Shown here: positions 10,166 through 20,229 of the stretch, one piece after another | Layout: each line of letters opens with the position of its first letter | Position numbering within the stretch: position 1 is the first letter of the stretch | NCBI RefSeq assembly: GCF_921293095.1 | Contig: NC_060259.1 | Span: forward strand, 25,985,812 to 26,049,811 | Length of the DNA: 64,000 bases | Direction: 5' to 3' | Source: Ischnura elegans | Lineage: Eukaryota > Arthropoda > Insecta > Odonata > Coenagrionidae | Position numbers and translations under genes: made by a program | Notes under the pieces: model-generated | Database searches by the model: none | Seen by the model: only the letters and a program-made list of their open reading frames with translations | Told to the model about the DNA's origin: nothing

Positions 10166-10309
10166 ATGGAACGCCAAGGTGAAGAACCCCCGAGGCAGGT
10201 TGCTGAGGAGCCGAGGGAGGTGGAGGAGGCCCCCCAGGTGGAAATGGCAGAGAGAGAAGAGGACCAACCAGAACCTGGGCCACAACCGGCCCAGCTGCCT
10301 CAAATTTTG
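10166..10309 (+). CDS. Gene A, candidate first coding exon: Glu/Pro/Gln-rich acidic peptide
   Basis: ATG at 10166 opens a 48-codon frame very rich in Glu, Pro and Gln (for example EEPPRQVAEEPREVEEAP). A possible donor, TTTTG followed by GTTAGC, lies at 10310; the frame would otherwise stop at 10328-10330. A CAG three bases upstream could be an acceptor, so this may be an internal exon. GC content and composition stand out from the flanks and resemble the three downstream exons. With the exon ending in phase 0 it joins in frame to 14381. I recognise no family; the composition suggests a disordered acidic tail or linker. The donor is weak, the main doubt. Confidence 0.5.
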
Positions 10310-10330
10310 GTTAGCAAGCTAGTGTCGTAA

Positions 10331-12270
10331 TCAAGGTCGATAAAAATTGTGTAAAGAAAATAATTTTTGGTGATCTTTATTTAAATCAGACGGTAGTGAT
10401 TTACATATCTTGCCATTACCCTATTGTAAGTATGAAAAAATTGAAGTTTTGAAAAATATTCAACTGTAGGGTTCTATTGAAATTTTGTCCTTTTTTATTA
10501 GCAATTTTTCAACTGAAACAGTGCCTAATTAAAATTGAATGCTTAAGTTGAATAATTTTCAGTTGCATTAATTGAAATAGTTTTCAATTGAAATTTATAT
10601 TTTTTAACTAAGTCTTTTTTGCAACTTTATCAATTGAAATTACATATTCATTTAACTAGGTAAATTTTAAAAGTAGGATATACTTATAATCTCAATTTCA
10701 TGAATTCCAACTTCTTAAGAAATAATTTATGTAAATATATAATTCACAGTTGAAATCTCATTTGAAGGTCACTAGAAAAACTTGACTTGTGCTTTCCAAA
10801 TATAGGTGTTTTTAATGTTGAATAGTTTTCATTTCAATGTTGAATAGCAAATTTTTTGCCATGATTAACAGAAACGACTTTGCCAGAACCATTTGCACTA
10901 GTTCTAACAATCTTGAATAGTCATTGTAAAGGAAAAGTTTTGCAATAATTAGCAGACAACTACTACACCAACAAATATTTCACTTTTCTTTATCAAAGAA
11001 AAACAGCTTCAACACTTTCAGCCCAAAGGTAAAAATTTTAACTCCACCATGGTCCGAGAAATTTTTTTCTTCATTTTGGCTTAGAAGTGTAACATTTGAT
11101 AAAAAATGTTGAAAACGAGTCGATATGCATAAAAATATTTATGTTATTTAAGATTTTGTTTGCCGTCATCGACAGATGACGCTTGGATCTGGTGGAGGGA
11201 AAAGGCTGCGGTGCTTGCAGTATTTTTACGTAAATAGCTCGTGGAAACTTTTTTGAAGTCTTTTCTTCTAACCAGTTTACATTTTTTAACTCGAGGGATG
11301 ATTTAAAAGGTTAGATGTCATAAATTTTCGGTTTTAGTATTGCACTTTTTAATTTTTAATAATTATCAATTATGCCTTTCTGATAATATTTTATGCGTGT
11401 TATGATTCATTTAAATGTTCTCTGCTTAGATAAAGCAGCTATAGTTTCACATTACTCCCTATCCAAAAATATGCAATGTGCCGTAGTGTTTTTTGATAAA
11501 TAATATAGTTTCGTTCCACTGCCAGGGAACTCTCTGTGAGCGCATCTAGTTAGGGTGGACTCGGATTTGTGGTTTCTGACTAGTGGTGCCTCTGATAGTA
11601 CCTTTTACGTGCAAATGTTCATTTGGAAACAAAAAAGAATTTGATTAGTTATGAACAAGTGTCCCGTTTGTATCGTATCCATTCATTCCGAAGAGATGAC
11701 CGAATCAAAATGCCTCCTGACATGCGCTTGAGAGTTTGGCTACGTGAGCAAGCCATCGATAATGGCTCTCTTTCTTGTGGAAAAAGGTTGGTGAAATAAT
11801 CTCAAAAGACTTGGACCTGAGGACAAAATCACAGGCACCATTGGGAGAGGGTGCGAGCATATTGTTTGCAAAGGGAAAGCAAGGCCATCAAACCCCGACT
11901 CCTATTCTTCCCAGGATGGGGCACTTCCACTTCCATTTAGGGATGAATGGCTGATGAAGTGTACCACGGTAAACAAAAATAGACGAATAATATTGAAATT
12001 CCCCATTTCTGAAATAGGACAGAAATGCTGCCATTGCTTCATGATATAGTTACTCAACGTAATTGCGTACATCGAAAATGTCAATTACTCTGTGGGAGTG
12101 TAGCAAGGGAAAAAAATTAGCCAAACATTTTACAGAATATTCAATCTCTATTTACTTATGTTATAACACAACTACCTATATAGAATAATTACTTACATTT
12201 GGTATGTTACATAATTTATTAAATCATGATTTATTAATTCAATTACACGGAATAATGATTTAGAATATGA
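10331..12270. other. Intron-like AT-rich stretch
   Basis: About 10440-10760 contains many scattered copies of TTCAATTGAAAT-like words, suggesting an old degenerate repeat. The rest shows no supported coding exon. If gene A is real, this is its first intron. Confidence 0.4.
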
Positions 12271-12275
12271 ATATA

Positions 12276-12840
12276 CAGTGAGTCCTCGTTCTATGTCACC
12301 CCGTTTTACGTCATTTTGCGATATCGTCACGAAAATTTTGAGATCATCATTCGTTTATCGCACCTTTGCTTCGCGATAACGTCAAGTCTTTTGAATTTTG
12401 CGCGAGAAAAAAGGCGAAGCGGCGGGCGTTGCTGGTTGTTCGTTTTGTGGGCGGTAATACAGTCGGTCTGAACAAAGTGTAAAACGGTGTGTTTTTTGTT
12501 AATTGGGATTATGGTTTTAGCAAATTTTCTGCAAAATGAATTCTTAGGTGAGCGCAAGGTTTTGCTTGACATAATGGTTTTCAGGAACCTAAAAAGTGAT
12601 TTCAAGGCATTTATCCATGTAGAACTCTGGAGTTTTTGTCGTCACTTTTTTCGCCGTGTTCAGAATAATTTCGGTTCCTGTAACTGCGACGATGCTTCAG
12701 TGATTACGAATATTACCTCTTTTAAAACTTTTAGTAGAATGGAATCCATGGAACAAAATAAGGCACTGACTCCGCATCAGTTGATAGCTTATGTGAGAAA
12801 ACACCTAACCACAAATCTTTAGTTGAGTTGGTCAAAGAAT
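12276..12840 (+). mobile_element. Possible pogo/Tigger-like element, left end only
   Basis: TA followed by CAGTGAGTCCTCGTTCTATG at 12274-12295 resembles the terminal repeat of pogo/Tigger transposons, which insert at TA. The following CATTTTGCGATATCGTCAC sequence is also typical of such ends. The two short frames behind it show no recognisable transposase, and I found no matching right end, so this is likely a fragment. Confidence 0.35.
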
Positions 12841-13720
12841 GAATGTACTGCATAAACTCTGTATCGAAAAGCCCCTGGCAATCATTTCTGTTGCCTTCAA
12901 AACGAAGGTACAGCAATGTGATGTACGCAGTTTGCATTGAAAGTGGAAATTTTGATAACTGTCGAAAGTCCAGGTATACGACTGCAACACCACGCGATAG
13001 AATTTAAAAAATGCTGCAAAAATTTTGCTCCAATGCTCTTAATAGGGGTGCATCTCTTACATGCATTTATACAGTATAAGCAAACGCTAAGTCCATCCAC
13101 TTCCTCTACTTACTAGGTGAGAGATAACCTCTTTTGATGCGCAGAAATATTTAATGAAAATGTCATCATAATATGCAAAAGTATTATACGTAGTATCCCT
13201 TATCCTCCTCCTTTCCAGATAAAATTGATGTCTTTCTTTTAATATCTAGCCAATGCCTGTTGAATCCATATATGCTCCTGCGCAATATTCATACGTTTCT
13301 TGAAACAGTCACTATATAATCGATGACACCTCTTAAATTTTTAGAACTCCGTAGGCATGCAGTGTTATTTCGTATGGCCTGTATTATGACAGCCTCCTAG
13401 CCAGGTCATAATGTTATGGCCTTTAGGCCTTGGCTACCACACAAGTAATGGTATAACCCTGCTGGAACTGTTGAAGTTTACCCTTTTCTAACTACTAACT
13501 GACTGATATCAATTTAGGTGCATTCAAACCAACAAATAAAACATGACATTGCCACGTGTGATTTTCATGCCTACTTCAGTCACATCCAATTTAAATATGG
13601 AATTGGGGATGTTGAAAAAAGGCTTTTTATCTTCTCAAAGATATTGATTTGAACAATAAAGTACATAAAAAGTAGAGATGTTATACGGGAGTTAAGTAAA
13701 GGTGACACATCTGCGTATAT
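12841..13720. other. No feature recognised
   Basis: Intron-like sequence within gene A without a supported exon. Confidence 0.4.
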
Positions 13721-13731
13721 AAAAGTTGCGA

Positions 13732-14225
13732 CCTTGAGAGTGGTGTTTTGGAAGGCTACTCTGGTTTCCCACCTGGTAATTGTTGACATTACTGGCAAGG
13801 TTTCGGGAACCCAGTTAGCTCCCATGTTCAGGGCTGAGTCCAGGTCCGTGCCGTTGTCTGGTATTTATATCCAGTCTTGGTCCTCCTGGAGACTGCTGAT
13901 CAGCAGGAGAGGAAATTCTGATAGAGATCAACAAAGGCATCCATCAAGATCTGCCTTGAAGATAACAATTTCTATTGCGACCCAGGTTATGCACTAAGCA
14001 GTGCCTGAAAGTCGATGCTAAACAGGATCCGATTGCCCAATGAAGGAAACACTGGCCAATCAGTAGAGACTGAGGGAGGAGGAACAATACTAGTTATAAA
14101 TCTCGGACAACTGCGCTGACTTGACATCAACCCTGAGGATGGGAGCCATCTCATTTCCCAAAATGTTGGCAGCTATGTCAGCAATTACCCAGTGGGGAAC
14201 ATACTTAGCCTTCCAAGAAGCTGTA
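13732..14225. repeat. Long imperfect inverted repeat (~490 bp) within gene A
   Basis: The reverse complement of about 13750-13825 and the plus strand at about 14138-14215 align along their length, both starting ATGGGAGC and ending AGCCTTCCAA, roughly three bases in four identical. The homology continues toward the centre (GTTGTCYGRGATTTAT, TTGKTCCTCCT, GTCTCTRCTGATYRG) around a midpoint near 13978. Both arms are open and encode related peptides with the pattern MGA..(x)P..L..MS.IT.W.T..AFQ. A transcript would fold into a long imperfect hairpin. It could be a foldback element or an inverted exon duplication. Confidence 0.75.
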
Positions 14226-14380
14226 CCGAGGGAAAATGTGAGAGAATACATAGGAGTGGTAACTTCCCATCAAAATGATTGGAAGCCAATCATTGGTCCA
14301 TCTATTTTGAAATGCATGGATAATAAATGCATGCTTGGTAAGACTAACATTTATTCTCTTTTATTCCTGTGATGGGTTAG

Positions 14381-14494
14381 CCCGAGGAAGATCCCATGGG
14401 ATTTATTGCCATTCTGGGCGCTCAGCCAGTTGTTCAGCCACAACATCAGGAGGAAATTGGAGCAGGCGACGCTCCTGCTGTGGACGTGGGACAT
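14381..14494 (+). CDS. Gene A, internal exon
   Basis: A pyrimidine-rich tract (TTATTCTCTTTTATTCCTG) and GGGTTAG lead into a 114-nt open segment starting PEEDPMGFIAILGAQ and ending GAGDAPAVDVGH, followed by a consensus donor GTAAGT at 14495. The exon is exactly 38 codons, phase 0 at both ends, and acidic with Pro and Gln like the exons at 10166 and 18548. This is the best-supported exon in the window on splice-signal grounds. No known domain is apparent. Confidence 0.65.
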
Positions 14495-14667
14495 GTAAGT
14501 AGCCACATTCTTACCAATAATACAACTCCTGATTATCATACATCCTCAGTTCGGGCTTGAAATAAGAACATTTCTTGAGCTGTTCTGAGTATTTTTTAGT
14601 TACCAATGTGAAATTTCTCTGGTGGTTCTATTTTACGAAATACATTTCTGTCAGTGAGAGGGGTCAG

Positions 14668-14787
14668 AGACAAATGGGAGTCGGGAGGGGAGGGCTTCCC
14701 ACAATAGCAGCGCCAGCTAGGGAAGGAGCTGCTGCAATATTCACGCTTAAAATTGATGAAATGTCATGCCCCAGGCCGAATGCCCTG
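14668..14787 (+). CDS. Gene A, candidate internal exon
   Basis: After TTTCTGTCAGTGAGAGGGGTCAG comes a 120-nt segment (40 codons, phase 0 at both ends) beginning RQMGVGRGGLPTIAAPAREG and ending PRPNAL, then the donor GTGAGG. Phase matches the neighbours at 14381 and 18548. The acceptor is weak because an earlier TTTCTGTCAG would start with an in-frame stop. Composition is Gly/Ala/Pro-rich rather than acidic. It may be an optional cassette, and confidence is lower than for 14381. Confidence 0.4.
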
Positions 14788-14879
14788 GTGAGGTTATTAT
14801 ACAACTTACAACTTGATGTTTCTTTTATTGCTATGGAGAAGGATGTACTATCATTTTCAATAATATGTAGACACTAACT

Positions 14880-16060
14880 CCTCCCATTTTACTGGTGGCT
14901 CATGGTCAGTGAATCTTAAATGACTAAAGATTCGTGGCCTTTCCTAGATCTCAAATTTTCAAATGAATAGCTAATTGGCATTTGAACTCAGTAGCCTTAT
15001 ACTGAACATCAACAACCAATAAGTCATCAACATATCACCCCAATAAAATTTCTGAATTTGTGTAGACACATGGATCACTCCTGCAGTATCTGAAACCTAG
15101 CTTGCACAGAAATTATCCATGCATACAATCCAATCCTTGGAAGTATTTAATTTAGTAAATCATGAATACACTCATGTCACACTGATGCTTTCCTTGGAGT
15201 CTTTGTGTTATGTGAGAGCATTTTAACGCTGGGAAGATAAGGATGCATTCCCTGTAGCATTAGTTTTGGGCATTGAATTTCCTATAAACCATGTGCATTC
15301 CTATTAGTAGCCTTAAAATACCTTATTTATGCAAACATTTATTGTTCAAAATATCTTTTTAGACTGAAGGCATGCATTAAAAGACGTTTTTTTGCTGAAA
15401 AATAAATTTGTACATGCTATTAACTTCCCAGCTTTTGTGCAGGTTGTCTTTGTGTTTAGGAAAAATGCTATGCTATCTCGGGTTTGTAATGCGTTGCTGG
15501 CAGTTGACGAATTTTCATACCAGTCTAAAAACAATTCTTGTGGTACCAAGTCCCTTTGGTTGCTCATCCAAATGACAGACAAATGCCACTTTGAATATCA
15601 ATCCATTACTCGAAGAGTTTGTGAATGATAAATCATAACTGGCTTTAATGAGAAGTCTCTCGAGGCCTTAGCATCAAGCAGTAATGTGAAATGGTTTTTA
15701 AATGCCTTGAAAATAACCCAGATTTTCCATCCCTGAAAATGACTCAAGAAGATTGCATTCTCTTCCAAAAGAATTCCGCCTCATCAATATTAAAACTAGT
15801 TGAGGGGGAAGGAGCCACTCTCAACCACAGATTGGAGTTCATCAGAAAATGTTGCGGTGACTATGCTATCAGCACTTGCAGATTCACCTGATATTGTAGC
15901 ACTAAAATGCCGGCTCAAAGTTTAAAATTCTGGAACCAACCGTAGCTTCCTCTAAATGTCTCGGAGCAATCACTACCCTCATCTTCTTTTATAGATTCAG
16001 ATAAAGCCACAGCTTTTGCACAAGTAACTGCCTGTGATATAGAAACATCATTCAACCATT
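14880..16060. other. Intron-like, no exon supported
   Basis: AT-rich with short opposing frames at 15346-15628 and 15691-15891, none with a domain or convincing splice sites. Confidence 0.4.
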
Positions 16061-16062
16061 TA

Positions 16063-17215
16063 CAGTAGAACCCCGTATTTGCGTTATCGGTATTTACGTT
16101 TTCCCGCAAATCGCAAGTTTTTTTCTGGGTCCCGTCATATTTCCTATCTCTCCAATGTAAATAGATCCCTGCATTTACGCCGTTTTTTTCGTTTTCCCGC
16201 CATATGCATCACGACGCGCCGGCTAAAAAAAATTATTTGCCTACTAAAACAATAAATCGTGCATATCAGCCCTTAAAAACTATCTTTTGGCTTCATTTCG
16301 CGCATTAGTATTTAAAAATCCAAGAGAAAGAGACGCAATGAGAACTACTTTCGGGAAGAATTTGAATGTGGCGGGACAGAACGCCACTAACGTCGGAAAG
16401 TTGAACTACGTCATCTCGTTTTCTGTCAGCGGCGGAAAGATTCACGATATGAAAGTAGGTGTTTTGAGCAATCGATCGATCTCGCGAGCTATGTAATAAT
16501 TATAATGCAAGAACTCCTGAGGCAATGTTGACAATAATCATGTAGCCTATAATTTGATACGTGAGTTTGAAAGGAAACCAGACTGACACGTGATAAATGC
16601 CGGAAATATAAAACTTGACCGACAACTGGGATCATTTGCGCTGACTTCATAGTTTTGTAGCGTAGATGGGTTAATTAAATACTTTAAAAAAAACTTATTT
16701 AAACTTGAATTATCCCATTCACATAGCAGCGTATCGCAAACAACTGTAACTTTAAAAAATTATGAAGTCGCACGACAGTTTGTACTACGCACTTGATCGC
16801 CGAGGAGTAGTTCAGATACTCGTGTGTTGGCAAGTTATCCTCAATTAGTACGGGAAATAGAAATTATCCTGCTTGAAAATGGAAATTCGAGGTGAAAAGC
16901 GGACATTTTTAACTGACGAGAAAATGAAAATTTTAGAGCTAGTTGATTCCCACACCGGAACCCGCATCGATTCAAACGCTGGCGAAGCAACTCGAATGTT
17001 GGGATTGGCAATCCGATCGGATTCCCAGTCTCAACATTCAATACCGTGGTGAAAAATTGCGATGCCATTGTAAAATATGCAAACCAGTGCGGACATTTAT
17101 CAAAAAAGAGAATATATGTGAAGAATTCCTGGTAAGAAGAAATAGAACGAATTCTAAAAGAGTAGTTTTTATGTGCAAGATCATCAAATGTTCCTGCAAA
17201 TGGTGTCATCTAAAG
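16063..17215 (+). pseudogene. pogo/Tigger-type DNA transposon remnant (N-terminal transposase)
   Basis: TA plus CAGTAGAACCCCGTATTTGC at 16061-16082 is a pogo/Tigger-like terminal repeat. About 0.8 kb inside, the plus strand encodes an N-terminal CENP-B/pogo helix-turn-helix region: KRTFLTDEKMKILELVDS (from about 16891), then in another frame AKQLNVGIG, STFNTVVKN and CDAIVKYANQCG, and later ERILKE followed by a stop and FLCARSSNVPANGV, the second DNA-binding segment. Frame changes and stops make it non-functional. The DDE catalytic domain and right end are missing. It lies in the proposed last intron of gene A, same strand. Confidence 0.72.
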
Positions 17216-17348
17216 GCCTATTTACATAGTACATTAGCCCGTACAAGTTAGTCTAAATTATGAACAAGAAAATGCACCGTGTATTCACCCAACTTGTGCG
17301 TATGCATGAACAGAAAATAGAACCTGTTCGAATTTGGTTCATGCATTC

Positions 17349-17617
17349 ATAGTCGGATTTAGGGACGGGGGATGTGCCCCTCCCCCCCCAGATGATTAAA
17401 AAATAGACAAAATTTGAATACGGTTATCACAGTAGGATCTACGGGGGGGGGGGGGCATGTGCCCCCCCCAGACACTTAAAAAATATGCAAGATTTTTAAT
17501 ACGGTCCAGTTATCATTGCGTTCGTTTTGTATAACGTGGTATCATTGTGCCCCCCTCCAGAACAAAATCCTGGATATGGCCTTGCTTGTGCCCCCTAGAA
17601 AGAAATCCTAGATCCGT
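17349..17617. repeat. MITE-like repeats of the GGATTTAG/GTGCCCCC family, two units
   Basis: CGGATTTAGGGACGGGGG at 17353 starts one unit, and a second copy of the same start (GTAGGATCTACGGGGG, then GTGCCCCCCCC and AGACACTTAAAAAATATGC) begins near 17432. The block ends CCTGGATATGGCC and then CCTAGATCCG, roughly the inverse of the start. A homologous copy at 58735-59260 is split by another MITE. Runs of 10 or more G's are present. Confidence 0.65.
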
Positions 17618-17619
17618 AA

Positions 17620-18540
17620 AAAACAACTAAACACATTACAATGACGAAGCCCCGATCCATGGCTCTCTGGGTGGGAGTCCCATACGCTACCACTACCCCA
17701 CCTGACCCGTCTGCTGATAAGTGCGATATTTTGTGATTATATACGGCTTGTGAATAGTACCACATGAAAATTAATTAATTACAGCCAAACTAAGGCCCAT
17801 TTAACGGAACCACTACTAGTTAAGAGAGTGGTGAACACAACTACTAGTTGTGTTCACCATTCCGAAGGCCGTAAAAAATACGGCATCGAAAAAGGCGGAG
17901 CAAGGAATGTGGTCTCCCCTTGTAAGTTAATGTTAGTAGCTGTGAAAATGGCATGGACCTTCGTGATTAATGGATGAAATTTTTAAATGTATGGAATCAT
18001 TTTTATTTACTTCTTAAATCATACATTTTATGAATTTGATGGGGTTTTCTCATTGCTTGACCCATGACTTAACAATGCATCATTTTTGCTGACATCATGT
18101 TAAAAAAAATCTACGTTGCAGAATTGCTTACATCCTGGTAACTGAAATATTCACAAGAAATATCATTAATCTGGAGTGAGTCTGGTCCCAAGTATTGTGG
18201 CTTTTGATCTTCTACTGTGTTGTTGAAAGTGAAGCTTAAAGAAATTTCCATTTTTTTTAAACCTTTCAAATTCAAATGCACTGTGAATCTAGCTTAGGCT
18301 TTTTGTCAGGACTCACAGTTTTACTTTGAGCCATCAAAATTAAGTATTATCATACTTGGTATTGCAAGTGTACTGTATCCATCATTCATTTACATCCTGA
18401 ATTTCGGTAACCTTGTTGCCTCTTAATTTAACTGGCTTGATGTTTTTAAGTATTTAATGAGATGTTTGACTATGATTTAGTGTTACAGCCTTTGGGAACA
18501 TATTTCTGCATCACCATAACGAATGCCTTTCTTTATTATT
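17620..18540. other. End of the last intron of gene A
   Basis: Intron-like; contains a short inverted repeat (CAACTACTAGTTGTG, about 17837-17851). The final 30 bases are T-rich and lead to TTTTTACAG, a good 3' splice site. Confidence 0.45.
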
Positions 18541-18547
18541 TTTACAG

Positions 18548-18670
18548 GCCCTGCCTCAAGAGGTAATGGATGTGGGAGGGGGTGATGATAACCTGGGAAA
18601 CCCCTTAGCCGGGCAACTAGGTGCTCCTCTTCCTTTGATGCCTCCTCCCAGAGGAGAAGGAGATGCGTAA
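18548..18670 (+). CDS. Gene A, terminal coding exon
   Basis: TTATTTTTACAG is followed by a 123-nt frame, phase 0, beginning ALPQEVMDVGGGDDNLGNPL and ending PPPRGEGDA with stop TAA at 18668. The peptide is acidic with Gly, Pro and Leu repeats, like the upstream exons. AATAAA follows 27 nt after the stop, so the exon has the layout of a real last exon. Joined with 10166, 14381 and 14668 it would give a protein of about 166 residues, probably mostly disordered. Missing upstream exons are possible. Function unknown. Confidence 0.62.
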   Translation, partial: ALPQEVMDVGGGDDNLGNPLAGQLGAPLPLMPPPRGEGDA

Positions 18671-18696
18671 TGTACTCGCCTTTTTTTGTAAGATTT

Positions 18697-18702
18697 AATA
18701 AA
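18697..18702 (+). terminator. Poly(A) signal of gene A
   Basis: AATAAA, 27 nt after the TAA at 18668, followed by a GT-containing stretch (GGTGTCACAG). It is consistent with transcript end near 18720. Confidence 0.6.
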
Positions 18703-18719
18703 AGGTGTCACAGAGTTCC

Positions 18720-19375
18720 TTGATTTATTGATTGTAAACGCATCAGAAGATCTTTCGTTTTGTATTTATACCTTTCTCCCAAACCCGAAATGCAAAATCA
18801 GTTAACCCTAACCCGGCGACGTGCGGTGCTGGTAGACCGCTGCATTTCTAAAAATATGAATATCTTCAAAATTAGTATTTCAGAATATCTATACTTCTCA
18901 TTAGCTTCATATTTTTGAATAACAAGGACATCCATTTATTAAAATTTAACTTTCCTTTTATCAATTTCTGTAAATATGCAATTGAATTCGGTTAGCGGTC
19001 TGTGAGACCGCATGTCACTAAATTAAAAAAATCAATTAAAGGTAATGCTGGTATAAATGATTCAAAAAGTTGTTTAAAACAATTCGTCATAATTTATTAA
19101 GCATAAGAATAATTAATATTTTGTTCGGCAGCAACTTGAGTTGTACAATAAGTGGATATTTAAGCACTTAATTTTTCTAAAATTCATTGTGTTAGAATAA
19201 ATGACCATTCAAGTAGTTTCTGAAGGCGAACGCAAAACAAATGAAATACAGTTTTTATTGGAAACATCACTCATTTTGTTATGTAGATGCTAACATTTTT
19301 ATAGATGTTATCAATAATTAAATCAGATAGTGGTGGATTTCTCGTACCCCTAGCAGGCAGTACACATACAATGTA
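18720..19375. other. Intergenic; possible palindromic MITE fragment
   Basis: About 18812-19010 starts TTAACCCTAACCCGGCGACG and contains GCGGTGCTGGTAGACCGC and GCGGTCTGTGAGACCGC, two related stem-loops about 165 bp apart. The TTAACCCT start would suit a piggyBac-like MITE, but no matching right end was seen. Confidence 0.3.
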
Positions 19376-20090
19376 CTTTTTAACCCTTTCGAGACGGCGG
19401 AGTTTTCGTCTTAGCATGACTGCAGTACTGAGCCCCAAGAGACTCTCCTTTCTCGTGGTACGGAGCATTTTTGGAGGGCATTCGTTTAGAAGGGTCTCGC
19501 TGTACCTTTTTCGACCCCTCCCCACTGGGACTCCGCATTATCTCGGACTCCGAGAGTAGTTGTGCTCCCTCCTTTCCGGGTTTACGACCATACCTGCGGC
19601 ATTGGTTCGCGGTCAACTTATGTATTGCTTATATGTATTTAGCAAATGGATAATTGTTGCTTGCTCGTAAATTACAGAATTTGAATTGAATTCCTCATTT
19701 TTATCTGAGCATTGTCAAATTTTAAACGAAATTATAAGGCCTTTATTAACGCATTTAACGCAGCAACAATTTCCATGTTGATGTGTATACATAACTCGAG
19801 ATATAAGTTAATATTTGTCGTAGAATTTCGTTTAAAAATTGTAAACGCTGCTCAAAAGACAAATAATTCAATTCTTAGTGTATATATCTTGAGAAATGAA
19901 CAAATATTTATTTCAAAAATTGACTGAATAAACATTTGAATGACCGCTATCCCGTACCGCTGAGAGGGGTTCTAAAAGACGAAGGGTCCGGGTACGTGCT
20001 CCCGGATTCCGAGGGTTAATCCTAAACCCCGAAGCGTTGGGTCCCGAGACAAAGACGTCGTAAACCCACGGCCGTCCTAATAGAGGGGAG
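19376..20090. other. GC-rich unrecognised block, possible transposon debris
   Basis: A TTAACCCTTTCGAGACGG start (19381) and GATTCCGAGGGTTAA end (20005-20019) could be piggyBac-like termini, but they match poorly beyond CCCT and CG. Overlapping frames on both strands at 19271-19653 are not recognisable proteins. Confidence 0.25.
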
Positions 20091-20098
20091 CTGGAAAA

Positions 20099-20201
20099 CG
20101 TATATATAAGGCTTTCGATCTCCTGGCCGGGAAAATCTCACACGTATATATACGCCCGTCGTCTACCGGGTCAGGAAACGTCGACACGTATATATACGTG
20201 T
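20099..20201. repeat. CGTATATATACG palindromes at ~43-bp spacing
   Basis: ACGTATATATA occurs near 20099, 20142 and 20186. The last is part of a perfect 18-bp palindrome, ACACGTATATATACGTGT (20184-20201). Intervening sequences share CCGGG, so this is a degenerate three-unit tandem repeat. Confidence 0.65.
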
Positions 20202-20229
20202 ACAGTACTATATACATACATACAGTATA

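Noticed and set aside
10088-10303. Minus-strand 71-codon frame
   Set aside because: It is the shadow of the plus-strand Glu/Pro-rich exon at 10166, which has the better composition and phase links.
11640-11730. Possible zinc-finger-like peptide MNKCPVCIVSIHSEEM
   Set aside because: The frame stops within ~27 codons and the Cys spacing matches no complete finger.
19271-19653. Four overlapping frames on both strands
   Set aside because: The stretch is GC-richer so frames stay open; none has a domain, and the start codons and frames conflict.
19381-20019. piggyBac-like element with TTAACCCT ends
   Set aside because: The two ends agree only over a few bases and a transposase is absent, so it was kept only as a low-confidence block.
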